A stretch of DNA of 19,890 nt from an uncultured Bacilli bacterium (GCA_934085875.1 CAKOHQ010000025.1:1-19890), one strand, 5' to 3'; counted from the stretch's first letter, positions 5,770 to 14,137 are shown. Translations and numbers: made by a program. The notes: generated by a model not told the origin, from the letters alone.

Positions 5770-6876
5770 TTTGAATGTTTCTTCATTATCTAATTCTGTA
5801 TCATTTAATTCTTTTATAAGTTTTTTTTGATTTCTATCTAATTTTGTTGGAATAACTACGTTGTATATTAAGTATGTATCACCTTTTTTGTTGTATTTTT
5901 CATCATCTATACCTTTTCCACGTAATTTTTCTTTATCACCATTTTGTGTACCTGCTGGTATATCGACTTTAACTTCACCTTGTATTGTTTTTATTGTTTT
6001 TTTACATCCCATGATTGCTTCTGTAATTGTTAATGGTACTTTTATATAAATATCACTTTTATCTCTTTGGTAAAGAGGATGCTCTTTTACACTGAATTCT
6101 ATGTATATATCTCCATTTGGTCCACCATTTAAACCACTTGAAGCTTTTCCTGACATTCTTAATTGATCACCGTTATCTACTCCACGAGGAACGCGAAGTT
6201 TTAAAGTTTTTTTACAACTTGTTACGCCTGTGCCTTTACAACTTGAACAATTTGATTCGAATACACTTCCTGAACCATTACACTTTGGACAAGTTGATTG
6301 AGTTTGCATCATTCCTAGTATTGTTCTTCTTTCTTCAACTACCATGCCTCGACCATTACAATTAGGACAAGTTTTTTCTCCATGACCTCCTGCGCCATTA
6401 CAACTATTACATTTTTCTTTTACATTTATAGTAAATTCTTTTTCACATCCATATACAGCTTCTTCAAATGTTAAATTTATATGAACTAATGCATCTTCAC
6501 CTTTGGTTTGCATTCTTGATGATTTTTTTCTTCTTCCTCCAAATGATGAACCACCACCCATAAATGTTTCAAAAATATCACCTAAATCAATATCACCAAA
6601 ATCAAATCCAGAGAATCCACCAGAGAAACCTCCTCCAAATCCTCCGCCAGCACTTCCATCAAATGCTGCTGATCCAAATTGATCATATTGTTTACGTTTA
6701 GTTGGATCACTTAAAACACTATAAGCTTCTCCAATCTCTTTAAATTTTTCTTGTGCTCCTTCTTCTTTATTTATATCTGGGTGATATTGTTTAGCAAGTT
6801 TACGGAACGCACGTTTTATTTCTTCATCGCTTGCATTTTTATCAACACCTAAAGTTTTATAATAATCTTTTGCCAT
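5749..6876 (-). CDS. dnaJ: Chaperone DnaJ (Hsp40)
   Basis: 375 residues, the usual full length of type I DnaJ. It stimulates the DnaK ATPase and delivers unfolded clients. The J domain is at residues 1-70, with the HPD triad in KQYHPDINKEE. A Gly/Phe-rich linker (about 75-110) follows. The zinc region carries four CxxCxGxG repeats: CNSCNGAG, CPNCNGRG, CPKCNGSG and CSSCKGTG. The C-terminal substrate-binding domain includes LRVPRGVDNGDQLRMSGKA and VDIPAGTQNGDKEKLRGKG. The ATG lies 3 nt after the pepF stop, with AAGGAAGTG as ribosome binding site inside the end of pepF. Transcription presumably comes from pepF or by read-through from dnaK. Confidence 0.98.
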   Translation of the reverse strand: MAKDYYKTLGVDKNASDEEIKRAFRKLAKQYHPDINKEEGAQEKFKEIGEAYSVLSDPTKRKQYDQFGSAAFDGSAGGGFGGGFSGGFSGFDFGDIDLGDIFETFMGGGSSFGGRRKKSSRMQTKGEDALVHINLTFEEAVYGCEKEFTINVKEKCNSCNGAGGHGEKTCPNCNGRGMVVEERRTILGMMQTQSTCPKCNGSGSVFESNCSSCKGTGVTSCKKTLKLRVPRGVDNGDQLRMSGKASSGLNGGPNGDIYIEFSVKEHPLYQRDKSDIYIKVPLTITEAIMGCKKTIKTIQGEVKVDIPAGTQNGDKEKLRGKGIDDEKYNKKGDTYLIYNVVIPTKLDRNQKKLIKELNDTELDNEETFKRFRQYN

Positions 6877-6879
6877 TTT

Positions 6880-8673
6880 TTACACTTCCTTTTTTAATAA
6901 TTCTTCATAATTATTTAGATAGCTGTCAAATTCTTTAAAAGCTTCCGTATATACTTTTTCTTCTGTTAAATCTACTCCTGCAATTTTTAATGATTCTACC
7001 GGATTTACTTTACAACCTAGTTTTAAGAATTCTTTATAGTTATTCAAAGCTTCAGTATTATTATTATAAATTTCTTTTGCAATTTTCATTGCTGCTATAT
7101 ATCCAGTTGCATATTGATATACATAAAAGTTGTAGTAGAAATGTGGAATTCTTGACCATTCATACATTATTTCTTTATCAATTTTAACTTTATTTCCAAA
7201 ATATTTTTTGTTTAATTCATAATAATGATTACATAACATATCTTTTGTTAATATTTCTCCCTTTTGTTCAAATTCATGAATATCAAGTTCAAATTCACTA
7301 AACATTGTTTGTCTTACAACACTAGCTTTAAATCTTTTTATTAATTCATCAACTATATATAATTTTTCTTCTTTATTCGAAGCGTTATCTAACATATAAT
7401 ATGATAATAATAATTCATTAACTTGACTAGCAACTTCTGCAACAAATATTGTATATGAATAATTTTGATACAAATTATTTTCTATTGCATAGTAATAGTG
7501 CATTGCGTGTCCTAATTCATGTGCAATTGTTGATACTTCATCAAATCTTCCATCAAAGTTCAAAAATACATATGGATGTGTTAAATAGCATGCTGTACAA
7601 TATCCACCCATTCTTTTATTTTTAGTAGGATAAACATCTATCCATCTTTCATCAAATGCTTTTTTTAATATATTTATATAATCTGTACCTAATGGTTTTA
7701 ATGCTTTTAATACTAATTCTCGTCCTTCATCAAAACTATATTTTTTATCATAATTATCAACTAAAGGTACATATGTATCATATAAATGTAAATCTTTAAC
7801 ACCTAACACTTTTTTTCTTATTTGCCATTGTTTATGAATAATATTTATATTATCACTTATAGATTTAATTAAAGTTTTATATACGTTGGCATCGACATCA
7901 TTATTTATTAGCGATGCCTCTAAACTTGATTTGTATCCTCTGATACTTGCTACTGAATTATGTAATTTAACTTCTCCAGATATTAATTCACTGTTAGTAT
8001 TAATTATACTTTCATATCCTTTATACAATGTTTTAAAAGCATTTTTTCTAACTTTTCTATTACTAGATTCTAAATAAGTTGCATAATTACTATTATTTAT
8101 TTCAACTTTTTTATTATTATTATCTTTTATACAACCAAACTTCAAATCAACGTCAGTTAATTTCGAAAATGTATCTTCAGGAATATTAAAAATATCTGAT
8201 AATTTTGAAATTATTTTTTCTTCTTTTTCACTTAAAACATATTCTTTTTTTCTAAATATGTCTTTTAATATAATTTCATATTCTAGTAATCTTTTATCTT
8301 TTTTATACATTTTTTCTATATCATTATATTCATACTTCATTAATTCCGGTATTATGTATGAAGATAATTCACTATATTTTTTATTTAATTTAATAACATT
8401 ACCATAATATCTGTTATATTTATCATTGCTTAAATCAATATCATTATTAATATGTGCATATATAAATAGTCGTTCGATTCTTTTAGATATATTTGTATCT
8501 AATTCTAATAGCTCATAAAGATTTTCATATACTTTTTCTTTATACAATTTTATTTTATCTATATATTTATATAATTCTTCTATTTCTTTATTAAAATCTT
8601 CTTCTGTTTTAAATAATTCAGTTAAATCTATTTTGTAATTGTAAGGGATGTCTTCTCTATTTTTGTATTTCAT
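6880..8673 (-). CDS. pepF: Oligoendopeptidase F family M3 metallopeptidase
   Basis: 597 residues, matching PepF of about 600. This cytoplasmic zinc peptidase cleaves oligopeptides, probably recycling degradation products. The start YKNREDIPYNYKIDLTELF is typical. The catalytic HELGHAMHYYYA (about residues 383-394) supplies the two zinc histidines and the glutamate base, and FELDIHEFEQKGE further on is the family region with the third zinc ligand. The end (SLKIAGVDLTEEKVYTEAFKEF) is also characteristic. GGAGGAATA precedes the ATG. Its position between dnaK and dnaJ is unusual and would place peptide turnover in the heat-shock message. I see no separate promoter in the 51-nt gap upstream, so it likely depends on read-through of the dnaK terminator. 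Confidence 0.93.
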   Translation of the reverse strand: MKYKNREDIPYNYKIDLTELFKTEEDFNKEIEELYKYIDKIKLYKEKVYENLYELLELDTNISKRIERLFIYAHINNDIDLSNDKYNRYYGNVIKLNKKYSELSSYIIPELMKYEYNDIEKMYKKDKRLLEYEIILKDIFRKKEYVLSEKEEKIISKLSDIFNIPEDTFSKLTDVDLKFGCIKDNNNKKVEINNSNYATYLESSNRKVRKNAFKTLYKGYESIINTNSELISGEVKLHNSVASIRGYKSSLEASLINNDVDANVYKTLIKSISDNINIIHKQWQIRKKVLGVKDLHLYDTYVPLVDNYDKKYSFDEGRELVLKALKPLGTDYINILKKAFDERWIDVYPTKNKRMGGYCTACYLTHPYVFLNFDGRFDEVSTIAHELGHAMHYYYAIENNLYQNYSYTIFVAEVASQVNELLLSYYMLDNASNKEEKLYIVDELIKRFKASVVRQTMFSEFELDIHEFEQKGEILTKDMLCNHYYELNKKYFGNKVKIDKEIMYEWSRIPHFYYNFYVYQYATGYIAAMKIAKEIYNNNTEALNNYKEFLKLGCKVNPVESLKIAGVDLTEEKVYTEAFKEFDSYLNNYEELLKKEV

Positions 8674-8690
8674 TATTCCTCCAAAAATTT

Positions 8691-8717
8691 AAAAAGAGAG
8701 TTAGATAAACTAACTCT
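8691..8717 (-). terminator. Terminator or attenuator between dnaK and pepF
   Basis: AGAGTTAG (minus strand, 8717-8710) pairs with CTAACTCT (8704-8697) around TTTAT, followed closely by five T (8695-8691). It lies right after the dnaK stop. With no clear promoter before pepF, it may set a lower pepF-dnaJ level rather than end the operon. Confidence 0.75.
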
Positions 8718-8724
8718 TATCTTT

Positions 8725-10533
8725 TTATTTATTTACAAATTCTGCTTCACTAGCCCCTTCATCGTTAGAATTGTCTGTGCTATTATTTTGATTTTGTGCA
8801 GCTTGTTCTTGATAAATACGTGTTGCATATTCCATTGCTTTTTCATTTAATTTTGATGTTTTTTCTTTTATTTCATCAACATTATTACCTTCAAGAGCTT
8901 TCTTTAAGTCACTAATTAATTCTTCGCTAGTTTTCTTTTCATCTTCTGTTAATTTATCTTTTAAATCTTTCATAGATTTTTCAGTTGTAAATATTGCTTG
9001 TTCAGCTTCATTTCTTGCATCTGCTTCTTGTTTTTTCTTTTCATCTGCTTCTTTATTTGCTTCTGCTTCTTTCATCATTTTATCAATTTCTTCATCAGTT
9101 AAATTAGTATTAGATGTGATTGTAATGTGTTGTTCTTTATTTGTACCTAAATCTTTTGCAGTAACATTAACAATACCATTTGCATCAATATCAAATTTAA
9201 CTTCGATTTGCGGTACTCCTCTTGGTGCTGCTGGAATATCTGATAATTGGAATCTTCCTAATGTTTTATTATCTGCAGCCATTGGTCTTTCACCTTGTAA
9301 TACATGAATATCAACAGCAGGTTGGTTATCAACAGCAGTTGAGAATACTTGACTCTTGCTTGCTGGAATAGTTGTATTTCTTGGTATTAATACTGTCATA
9401 ACATTACCTAATGTTTCAATTCCTAATGATAATGGTGTAACGTCTAATAATACTAAATCGTCAACTTCTCCAGTTAAAACACCACCTTGAATAGCTGCAC
9501 CCATTGCAACTACTTCATCTGGGTTAACGCTTTTATTTGGTTCTTTTCCAATTTCATTTTTAATTAAATTTTGAATATATGGTATTCTACTTGAACCACC
9601 AACTAAAACAACTTGATCAATGTCATTCTTAGTTAATTTAGCATCCTTTAATGCTTTTCTAACAGCATCAAGAGTTGAATCAAATAAATCTTTACATAAA
9701 CTTTCAAATTTAGCACGAGTTATTGTCATATCCATATGAACTGGACCATCTGCATTTTGTGTTAAGAATGGTAGGTTTATATTTGTAGTTGTCATACTAC
9801 TCAAATCTTTTTTGGCTTTTTCTGCTGCATCTTTTATACGTTGCATAGCCATTTTATCTTTAGATAGATCAATTCCATTTTCTTTTTTGAATTCATCAAC
9901 CATGTAATCCATTAAGCATTTATCAAAGTCATCTCCACCTAGTCTATTATTACCACTAGTTGATTTAACTTCAAATACTCCGTCACCTAATTCTAGTATT
10001 GAAACATCAAATGTTCCTCCACCTAAGTCATATACTAAAATTGTTTGTAGTTTATCTTGTTTATCAAGACCATATGCAAGTGCAGCAGCAGTTGGTTCAT
10101 TTACTATTCTTTCAACTTCTAATCCTGCAATCTTACCAGCATTTTTAGTTGCTTGTCTTTCAGCATCATTAAAATATGCTGGAACAGTAATAACTGCTTT
10201 TGTAACTGTTTCTCCAAGATAGCTTTCAGCATCTTTTTTCAATTTCATTAAAATCTTAGCACTAATTTCTTCTGGTGTATATTTCTTACCATCAATATCG
10301 ACCTTTTCACTAGTACCCATTTTTCTTTTTATTGAAGCAATAGTGTTATTTGGGTTAGTAACTGCTTGATGTTTTGCAGTTATACCAACTATTTCTTCTC
10401 CATTTTTAAATGCTACAACACTTGGTGTAGTTCTATCTCCTTCCGCATTTGTAATAACTTTAGGTTCTCCACCTTCTAGTACAGCAACACAACTATTTGT
10501 TGTACCTAAATCTATTCCTATTATTTTACTCAT
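8725..10533 (-). CDS. dnaK: Chaperone DnaK (Hsp70)
   Basis: 602 residues from the chosen start, the size of Gram-positive DnaK. This ATP-driven chaperone binds and releases hydrophobic client segments with DnaJ and GrpE. The ATPase domain begins SKIIGIDLGTTNSCVAVLEG and includes AVITVPAYFNDAERQATK, NEPTAAALAYG, LVYDLGGGTFDVSIL and VVLVGGSSRIPYIQ. The linker and substrate domain follow from VLLDVTPLSLGIET, and the lid is charged and helical. The tail ends EFVNK rather than the frequent E-x-V-D form. The ATG at 10533 is preferred to one 9 nt upstream because it matches the family start and has AAGGAAATG at good spacing. It overlaps the preceding ORF by 8 nt (ATGAGTAA), suggesting translational coupling. 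Confidence 0.98.
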   Translation of the reverse strand: MSKIIGIDLGTTNSCVAVLEGGEPKVITNAEGDRTTPSVVAFKNGEEIVGITAKHQAVTNPNNTIASIKRKMGTSEKVDIDGKKYTPEEISAKILMKLKKDAESYLGETVTKAVITVPAYFNDAERQATKNAGKIAGLEVERIVNEPTAAALAYGLDKQDKLQTILVYDLGGGTFDVSILELGDGVFEVKSTSGNNRLGGDDFDKCLMDYMVDEFKKENGIDLSKDKMAMQRIKDAAEKAKKDLSSMTTTNINLPFLTQNADGPVHMDMTITRAKFESLCKDLFDSTLDAVRKALKDAKLTKNDIDQVVLVGGSSRIPYIQNLIKNEIGKEPNKSVNPDEVVAMGAAIQGGVLTGEVDDLVLLDVTPLSLGIETLGNVMTVLIPRNTTIPASKSQVFSTAVDNQPAVDIHVLQGERPMAADNKTLGRFQLSDIPAAPRGVPQIEVKFDIDANGIVNVTAKDLGTNKEQHITITSNTNLTDEEIDKMMKEAEANKEADEKKKQEADARNEAEQAIFTTEKSMKDLKDKLTEDEKKTSEELISDLKKALEGNNVDEIKEKTSKLNEKAMEYATRIYQEQAAQNQNNSTDNSNDEGASEAEFVNK

Positions 10534-10837
10534 ATATATCATTTCCTTTCTTTTCTAGAGTAAGTTTTTTATTATTATCTTTTATTTCTATCATATTTTG
10601 CATATACATTTTAGTTATTTTATCAAACAAATAAATCTCTGTTTTGTTTAATCCTATAAATAAATTCTTATACATTCTTTCAAATCTATCAAAATTTATT
10701 AAATTATCTGTTAATCTCACAAGAAGAAATAAGAAATCAAAATATTTATCATTAAATTCATTTGATTGTTTTTCTAAAATTCCTTCAATTAAACGTTCTG
10801 TTTCATTCATTAAATATAAATTTATATCATCATTCAT
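10526..10837 (-). CDS. Unrecognised ORF inserted between grpE and dnaK
   Basis: 103 residues, predicted all-helical, no signal or membrane segment. It opens MNDDINLYLMNETERLIEGI; the middle NLINFDRFERMYKNLFIGLN and ITKMYMQNMIEIKDNN are amphipathic. It overlaps grpE by 8 nt (ATGAATGA) and dnaK by 8 nt (ATGAGTAA), so it is translated within the chaperone message, probably by coupling, since its own ribosome binding site is weak. Overlap on both sides and neighbour-like base composition argue for a real gene. I do not recognise a family. Its place suggests a link to the DnaK cycle, for example a small cofactor or adaptor, but this is inference from position only. Confidence 0.7.
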   Translation of the reverse strand: MNDDINLYLMNETERLIEGILEKQSNEFNDKYFDFLFLLVRLTDNLINFDRFERMYKNLFIGLNKTEIYLFDKITKMYMQNMIEIKDNNKKLTLEKKGNDIYE

Positions 10838-11435
10838 TAACTTTCACCATCGCTGGTCTAATAACTCTATCTTTGTACATATAACCTTTTTGTAATACTT
10901 CAACTACTACATTATGTGGTTTAGATTCATCATGTTCCATTAAAACAGCTTGATGAACTTTAGGATCAAATTCTATTCCTTCTGCTTCTATTTCTTTTAC
11001 TTCAAATTTATTAAAAATATCAACTATATTAGTATATATCATCTTAAATCCACTTAAGAATTTTGAAACTTCATCTGATAAATCATTATCATCTAACATT
11101 ATAGCTCTTTCAAAATTATCTACAACAGGTAAAAGTGATTTTAATACATCTTCATTTGCATATTTTAGCATATTAGATGTTTCTTCTTCTTTTCTTCTTT
11201 TGAAATTCATCATTTCTGCTTGAGCTCTGATAGCTTTATCGTTACTAGCATTTAGTGCTAACTTTAATTTTTCTATTTCACTTTCTAGATGTTCAGTTTT
11301 TTTATTATCATGTTTCTCTTTATGTTCATTATGATTTTGTTTATGGTTTTTTTCTTTTTCATTTTTTTCTTTTTTTATATTTTCAACTTTGTTTTTTAAT
11401 TCTTCTAATTCGTCTTTTTTATTATCTTCTTTCAT
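10830..11435 (-). CDS. grpE: Nucleotide exchange factor GrpE
   Basis: 201 residues. GrpE acts as a dimer to release ADP from DnaK. The first 45 residues are Lys/Glu/His/Asn-rich (for example NHKQNHNEHKEKHDNKK) and probably disordered. A long coiled-coil helix follows (about 46-95), then the family signature NFKRRKEEE..NMLKYANEDVLKSLLPVVDNFERA. The beta-domain contains GIEFDPKVHQAVLMEHDES and ends with QKGYMYKDRVIRPAMVKVNE. The His-rich start is unlike the plain acidic start common in GrpE but probably tolerable. AAAGG, inside the end of hrcA, precedes the ATG, and the genes are 4 nt apart. Confidence 0.96.
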   Translation of the reverse strand: MKEDNKKDELEELKNKVENIKKEKNEKEKNHKQNHNEHKEKHDNKKTEHLESEIEKLKLALNASNDKAIRAQAEMMNFKRRKEEETSNMLKYANEDVLKSLLPVVDNFERAIMLDDNDLSDEVSKFLSGFKMIYTNIVDIFNKFEVKEIEAEGIEFDPKVHQAVLMEHDESKPHNVVVEVLQKGYMYKDRVIRPAMVKVNE

Positions 11436-11439
11436 AAAA

Positions 11440-12432
11440 TTACCTTTCTATGTAGTTTTTTAAATAATCTAGAAGTGTAACAACTTTGTCATATTCCATT
11501 CTTTTTGGTCCAATTATTGCTAATGTTCCAATTTCACCGTCAATGTTGTAGCTAGTTTTGATAACTGTTGTATCAGGATCAAAGTTATTTTCTTCACCAA
11601 TATATACTTTTATATCTTTGTCATCTGTTTCTATATTTTTAACTAATTCTACATCTTCTAATTTATTTATAATCTCTTTTATTTTTTCTGGCTCATTATA
11701 CTCAGGTTGTTTAAGTATATTTGTTTTGCCACCAAAGAATACATCATCGCTTTGATTTTCATTAAATTCAGAAAATGCATTGTAAAAGAAACTACATAAT
11801 TCTTCATATTTTTGCATTGTTTTAGCAATTTCTGGTTTGATAACAAATTCTAATTTTTCTAATACTTCATTTATTGGTGTACCAACTAATTCTTTATTAA
11901 CTATTTCACAAGTTTTAACGATTTCCTTTACACTAATATCCTCAGGAATAATAACTTGTTTATTTTCTACGTGTCCAGTATTTGTTACTAAAACAGATAC
12001 TACTTTTTTTTCATCAATTGGTATTATACTAATTTGTTTTAGTATATTGTTATAACTATTTTTACCTAATACTACGCTAGTATAATTAGTTATATCACTA
12101 ATAATTTCCATACACTTATTAATTGCATCACTAAGTATTAAATCTTTGTTATTTAAAATTGTTTGAAGTTTTAATACATCTTCTCCAGTAATCTCTTTAG
12201 GTTTCATCAAATTTTCTACATAATAGTGATAACCTTTTTCACTAGGAATACGTCCACTACTTGTATGAGTTTTTTCCAAATAACCTAATTCTTCTAAATA
12301 CATCATATCATTTCTTATTGTTGCTGATGAACATTTGAATTTTTTACATAATGATTTAGAACCAACTGGCTTAACAGTTTTAATATAAGATTCAACAATA
12401 GCTTTTAATAATTTACTTTGTCTATCTCCCAC
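11440..12432 (-). CDS. hrcA: Heat-inducible transcription repressor HrcA
   Basis: 330 residues from a GTG start, normal for HrcA. It represses class I heat-shock genes by binding CIRCE and needs chaperonin (GroEL) to stay active. The winged helix is at the N-terminus: RQSKLLKAIVESYIKTVKPVGSKSL is the classic opening, then CSSATIRNDMMYLEELGYLEKTHTSSGRIPS and GYHYYVENLM. The C-terminal part has the dimer and inserted regulatory domains and ends LAIIGPKRMEYDKVVTLLDYL. GGAAGTGAT precedes the GTG by 3 nt. It leads the operon with two CIRCE copies upstream, so it should repress itself together with grpE and dnaK. Confidence 0.96.
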   Translation of the reverse strand: MGDRQSKLLKAIVESYIKTVKPVGSKSLCKKFKCSSATIRNDMMYLEELGYLEKTHTSSGRIPSEKGYHYYVENLMKPKEITGEDVLKLQTILNNKDLILSDAINKCMEIISDITNYTSVVLGKNSYNNILKQISIIPIDEKKVVSVLVTNTGHVENKQVIIPEDISVKEIVKTCEIVNKELVGTPINEVLEKLEFVIKPEIAKTMQKYEELCSFFYNAFSEFNENQSDDVFFGGKTNILKQPEYNEPEKIKEIINKLEDVELVKNIETDDKDIKVYIGEENNFDPDTTVIKTSYNIDGEIGTLAIIGPKRMEYDKVVTLLDYLKNYIER

Positions 12433-12444
12433 AAAATCACTTCC

Positions 12445-12471
12445 TTAGCACATTTATTTCCTTAGTGCTAA
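12445..12471. promoter_or_regulatory. CIRCE operator, start-site-proximal copy
   Basis: TTAGCACAT (12445-12453), nine bases, TAGTGCTAA (12463-12471). It matches the CIRCE consensus TTAGCACTC-N9-GAGTGCTAA at 7 of 9 and 8 of 9 bases, with exact 27-bp geometry. It covers the expected transcription start (near 12469) and the beginning of the hrcA leader. Confidence 0.85.
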
Positions 12472-12475
12472 CTAC

Positions 12476-12504
12476 ATTATAATATTATGCTTAGCACTTG
12501 TCAA
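12476..12504 (-). promoter_or_regulatory. Consensus sigma-A promoter of the hrcA operon
   Basis: TTGACA (12504-12499), exactly 17 nt, then TATAAT (12481-12476): a perfect consensus promoter. The -35 box lies inside the spacer of the upstream CIRCE and the start point falls in the downstream CIRCE, so HrcA would block both ends. A very strong promoter under tight repression fits a heat-shock operon. Confidence 0.92.
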
Positions 12505-12518
12505 TATATGAGTGCTAA
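12491..12518. promoter_or_regulatory. CIRCE operator, upstream copy with one extra spacer base
   Basis: TTAGCACTT (12491-12499) and GAGTGCTAA (12510-12518) match the CIRCE arms at 8 of 9 and 9 of 9 bases but are 10 nt apart instead of 9. It straddles the -35 box of the hrcA promoter. Confidence 0.85.
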
Positions 12519-12536
12519 TTTTTTAAATTTTTTTTG

Positions 12537-12580
12537 TAAAGAAAAAGAGTTTATAAAAATAATATACTTTTTTATAAACT
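12537..12580 (-). terminator. Terminator after the DUF4143-like remnant
   Basis: AGTTTATAAAAA (12580-12569) and TTTTTATAAACT (12559-12548) form a perfect 12-bp stem with a 9-nt loop on the minus strand, followed by CTTTTTCTTT. The CDS stop lies within the stem. It insulates the hrcA promoter from upstream transcription. Confidence 0.75.
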
Positions 12581-12976
12581 ATCTAATGAATCCATTAATA
12601 AAAAATCTTTTAATTTCAAGTGAATTACAGTACTAGTCCTATAATCAATATCGTCATTTGTTATTAATATTTTTTTATATGAAAAATCTAAATTTGAAAA
12701 AGCTCTAAATTCTCTTTCATAAGCTTTATTATCGCTTACACTGTATGCTACCTGTATATAATATTTTTTGCCATCATTTTGTGCTATAAAATCAATTTCA
12801 TTTTTACCATTATAATAAACATTTATTTTATATCCCATGTAAATCAATTCGTTATATACAATATTTTCTAAATTATGTGTTAAATCATACCTATTATCAA
12901 TACATCTTATTGAATTAAATGAAACATCATCATAAAATTCTCTTATTTTTTTTATATAATATTCCCTAAAAATCAT
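12572..12976 (-). CDS. Orphan C-terminal domain of a DUF4143-type ATPase
   Basis: 134 residues resembling only the end of AAA+ ATPases of the DUF4143 type, which are normally about 380-430 residues. Seen: HNLENIVYNELIYMGYKINVY (34-54), NGKNEIDFIAQ (56-66), YYIQVAYSVSD (72-82), EREFRAF (87-93) and the closing KLKDFLLM. E60, D62 and Q75 are arranged like the nuclease-type motif of that C-terminal domain. The Walker A/B ATPase and most of the middle are absent, and no trace is visible upstream on either strand. A ribosome binding site (AGGATGAT) and clean terminator suggest it may still be expressed, either as a remnant of a decayed gene or as a standalone domain. Confidence 0.6.
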   Translation of the reverse strand: MIFREYYIKKIREFYDDVSFNSIRCIDNRYDLTHNLENIVYNELIYMGYKINVYYNGKNEIDFIAQNDGKKYYIQVAYSVSDNKAYEREFRAFSNLDFSYKKILITNDDIDYRTSTVIHLKLKDFLLMDSLDSL

Positions 12977-12999
12977 TAAATCATCCTAGTATAATTATA

Positions 13000-13035
13000 G
13001 TGAAAGATTTTTCAATGTTTGGTAAAATCTTTCAC
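13000..13035. promoter_or_regulatory. Perfect 12-bp inverted repeat between divergent genes, operator candidate
   Basis: GTGAAAGATTTT (13000-13011) and AAAATCTTTCAC (13024-13035) are exact reverse complements around a 12-nt centre. It lies 24 bp before the start of the minus gene and 60 bp before pta. A minus-strand promoter TTGAAA, 16 nt, TATACT overlaps it, and a weaker plus-strand TTGGTA, 17 nt, TATTTT begins in it. No U-run follows on either strand, so an operator fits better than a terminator. Confidence 0.5.
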
Positions 13036-13094
13036 TCTGAATATTTTTCATAGACTAAAATAAATAAATTTGATATTATTGATTTGGTGGTAAT

Positions 13095-14090
13095 ATGATA
13101 ATAGAAAGTTTAATAGAAAAAGCAAAAAAAAATAAGAAAACAATTTGTTTGGTAGAAACAGATGATTTAAGAACATTAGAAGCAGCAAGTATTGTAAGAA
13201 AACTTGACTTTGCAAATATAATTCTAGTTGGAAATGAAAGCAAAATAAATAATATGATAAATAATAATAATAATATAATTTTAGATGATGTAAAAATAAT
13301 AAATCCTTTAACTAGTAATTTAACTAATGAATTAATAGATAAGTTTTATGAAATCAGAAAAAATAAAGGTTTAACTAGAAATGAAGCAGAAAATATTATA
13401 AAAACAGATTATTTATACTTTGGCGATATGTTAGTATATTTAGGATATGCTGATGGACTAGTAGCGGGTGCTACTCATTCTTCTAGTGATGTATTGCGTG
13501 CAGCTTTAAAAACAGTTAAAACCTCACCTGATTCAAATGTTGTTTCATCATTTTTCTTGATGGAATTAGAAAATAAAAGTTTAGGAGAAAATGGTTTGTT
13601 TATTTATTCTGATTGTGGAATGATTCAAAATCCTACTAGTAAAGAATTAGTTGATATAGCATATAGTAGTTCAAAAACTTTTACAAAATTAATTGGTGAT
13701 ACTCCTAAAGTTGCATTCTTATCTCATTCTACTAATGGAAGTAGCAAATGTGAAGATGTTGATAAAGTAAAGAATGCGGTATTATTATTCAAGGAAAAAT
13801 ATCCAAATATTATTTCTGATGGTGAAATGCAACTTGATGCTGCAATAATACCAAGCATCCAACAATCAAAATTCCCTAATTCTAAAATTAAAGGAGATGC
13901 AAACATTTTAATATTTCCTGATTTAGATTCTGGTAATATAGCATATAAAATAACTGAAAGGATGGCCAATGCTAAGGCATATGGTCCTATCACACAAGGT
14001 ATAAAAAAACCAATTAATGATTTATCTAGAGGATGTACATCAAATGATATTGTTGGAGTTATTGCAATTACTTGTATACAAGCTATGTAA
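13095..14090 (+). CDS. pta: Phosphate acetyltransferase
   Basis: 331 residues, the size of the short single-domain Pta/EutD class. It interconverts acetyl-CoA plus phosphate and acetyl phosphate plus CoA in the cytoplasm; with acetate kinase it makes ATP during fermentation. Seen: the N-terminal ETDDLRTLEAASIVRKLDFANIILVGNE, YFGDMLVYLGYADGLVAGATHSSSDVLRAALK with the substrate-contacting region, KVAFLSHSTNGSSKCEDVDKVKNA, DGEMQLDAAIIPSI, and the C-terminal NILIFPDLDSGNIAYKITERMANAKAYGPITQGIKKPINDLSRG, the family signature. GGTGG precedes the ATG. Acetate kinase is not nearby. It is a single-gene unit by appearance, followed by a hairpin. Confidence 0.95.
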   Translation: MIIESLIEKAKKNKKTICLVETDDLRTLEAASIVRKLDFANIILVGNESKINNMINNNNNIILDDVKIINPLTSNLTNELIDKFYEIRKNKGLTRNEAENIIKTDYLYFGDMLVYLGYADGLVAGATHSSSDVLRAALKTVKTSPDSNVVSSFFLMELENKSLGENGLFIYSDCGMIQNPTSKELVDIAYSSSKTFTKLIGDTPKVAFLSHSTNGSSKCEDVDKVKNAVLLFKEKYPNIISDGEMQLDAAIIPSIQQSKFPNSKIKGDANILIFPDLDSGNIAYKITERMANAKAYGPITQGIKKPINDLSRGCTSNDIVGVIAITCIQAM

Positions 14091-14107
14091 TAAAATTAAA
14101 ATGATGA

Positions 14108-14137
14108 TTATACATCTTTTTTTATATTGATGTATAA
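14108..14137 (+). terminator. Hairpin after pta, weak terminator candidate
   Basis: TTATACATC (14108-14116) and GATGTATAA (14129-14137) are a perfect 9-bp inverted repeat. The following ATTTACTT is a poor U-run, so termination may be partial. The right arm overlaps the -35 of the candidate sporulation promoter. Confidence 0.4.
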
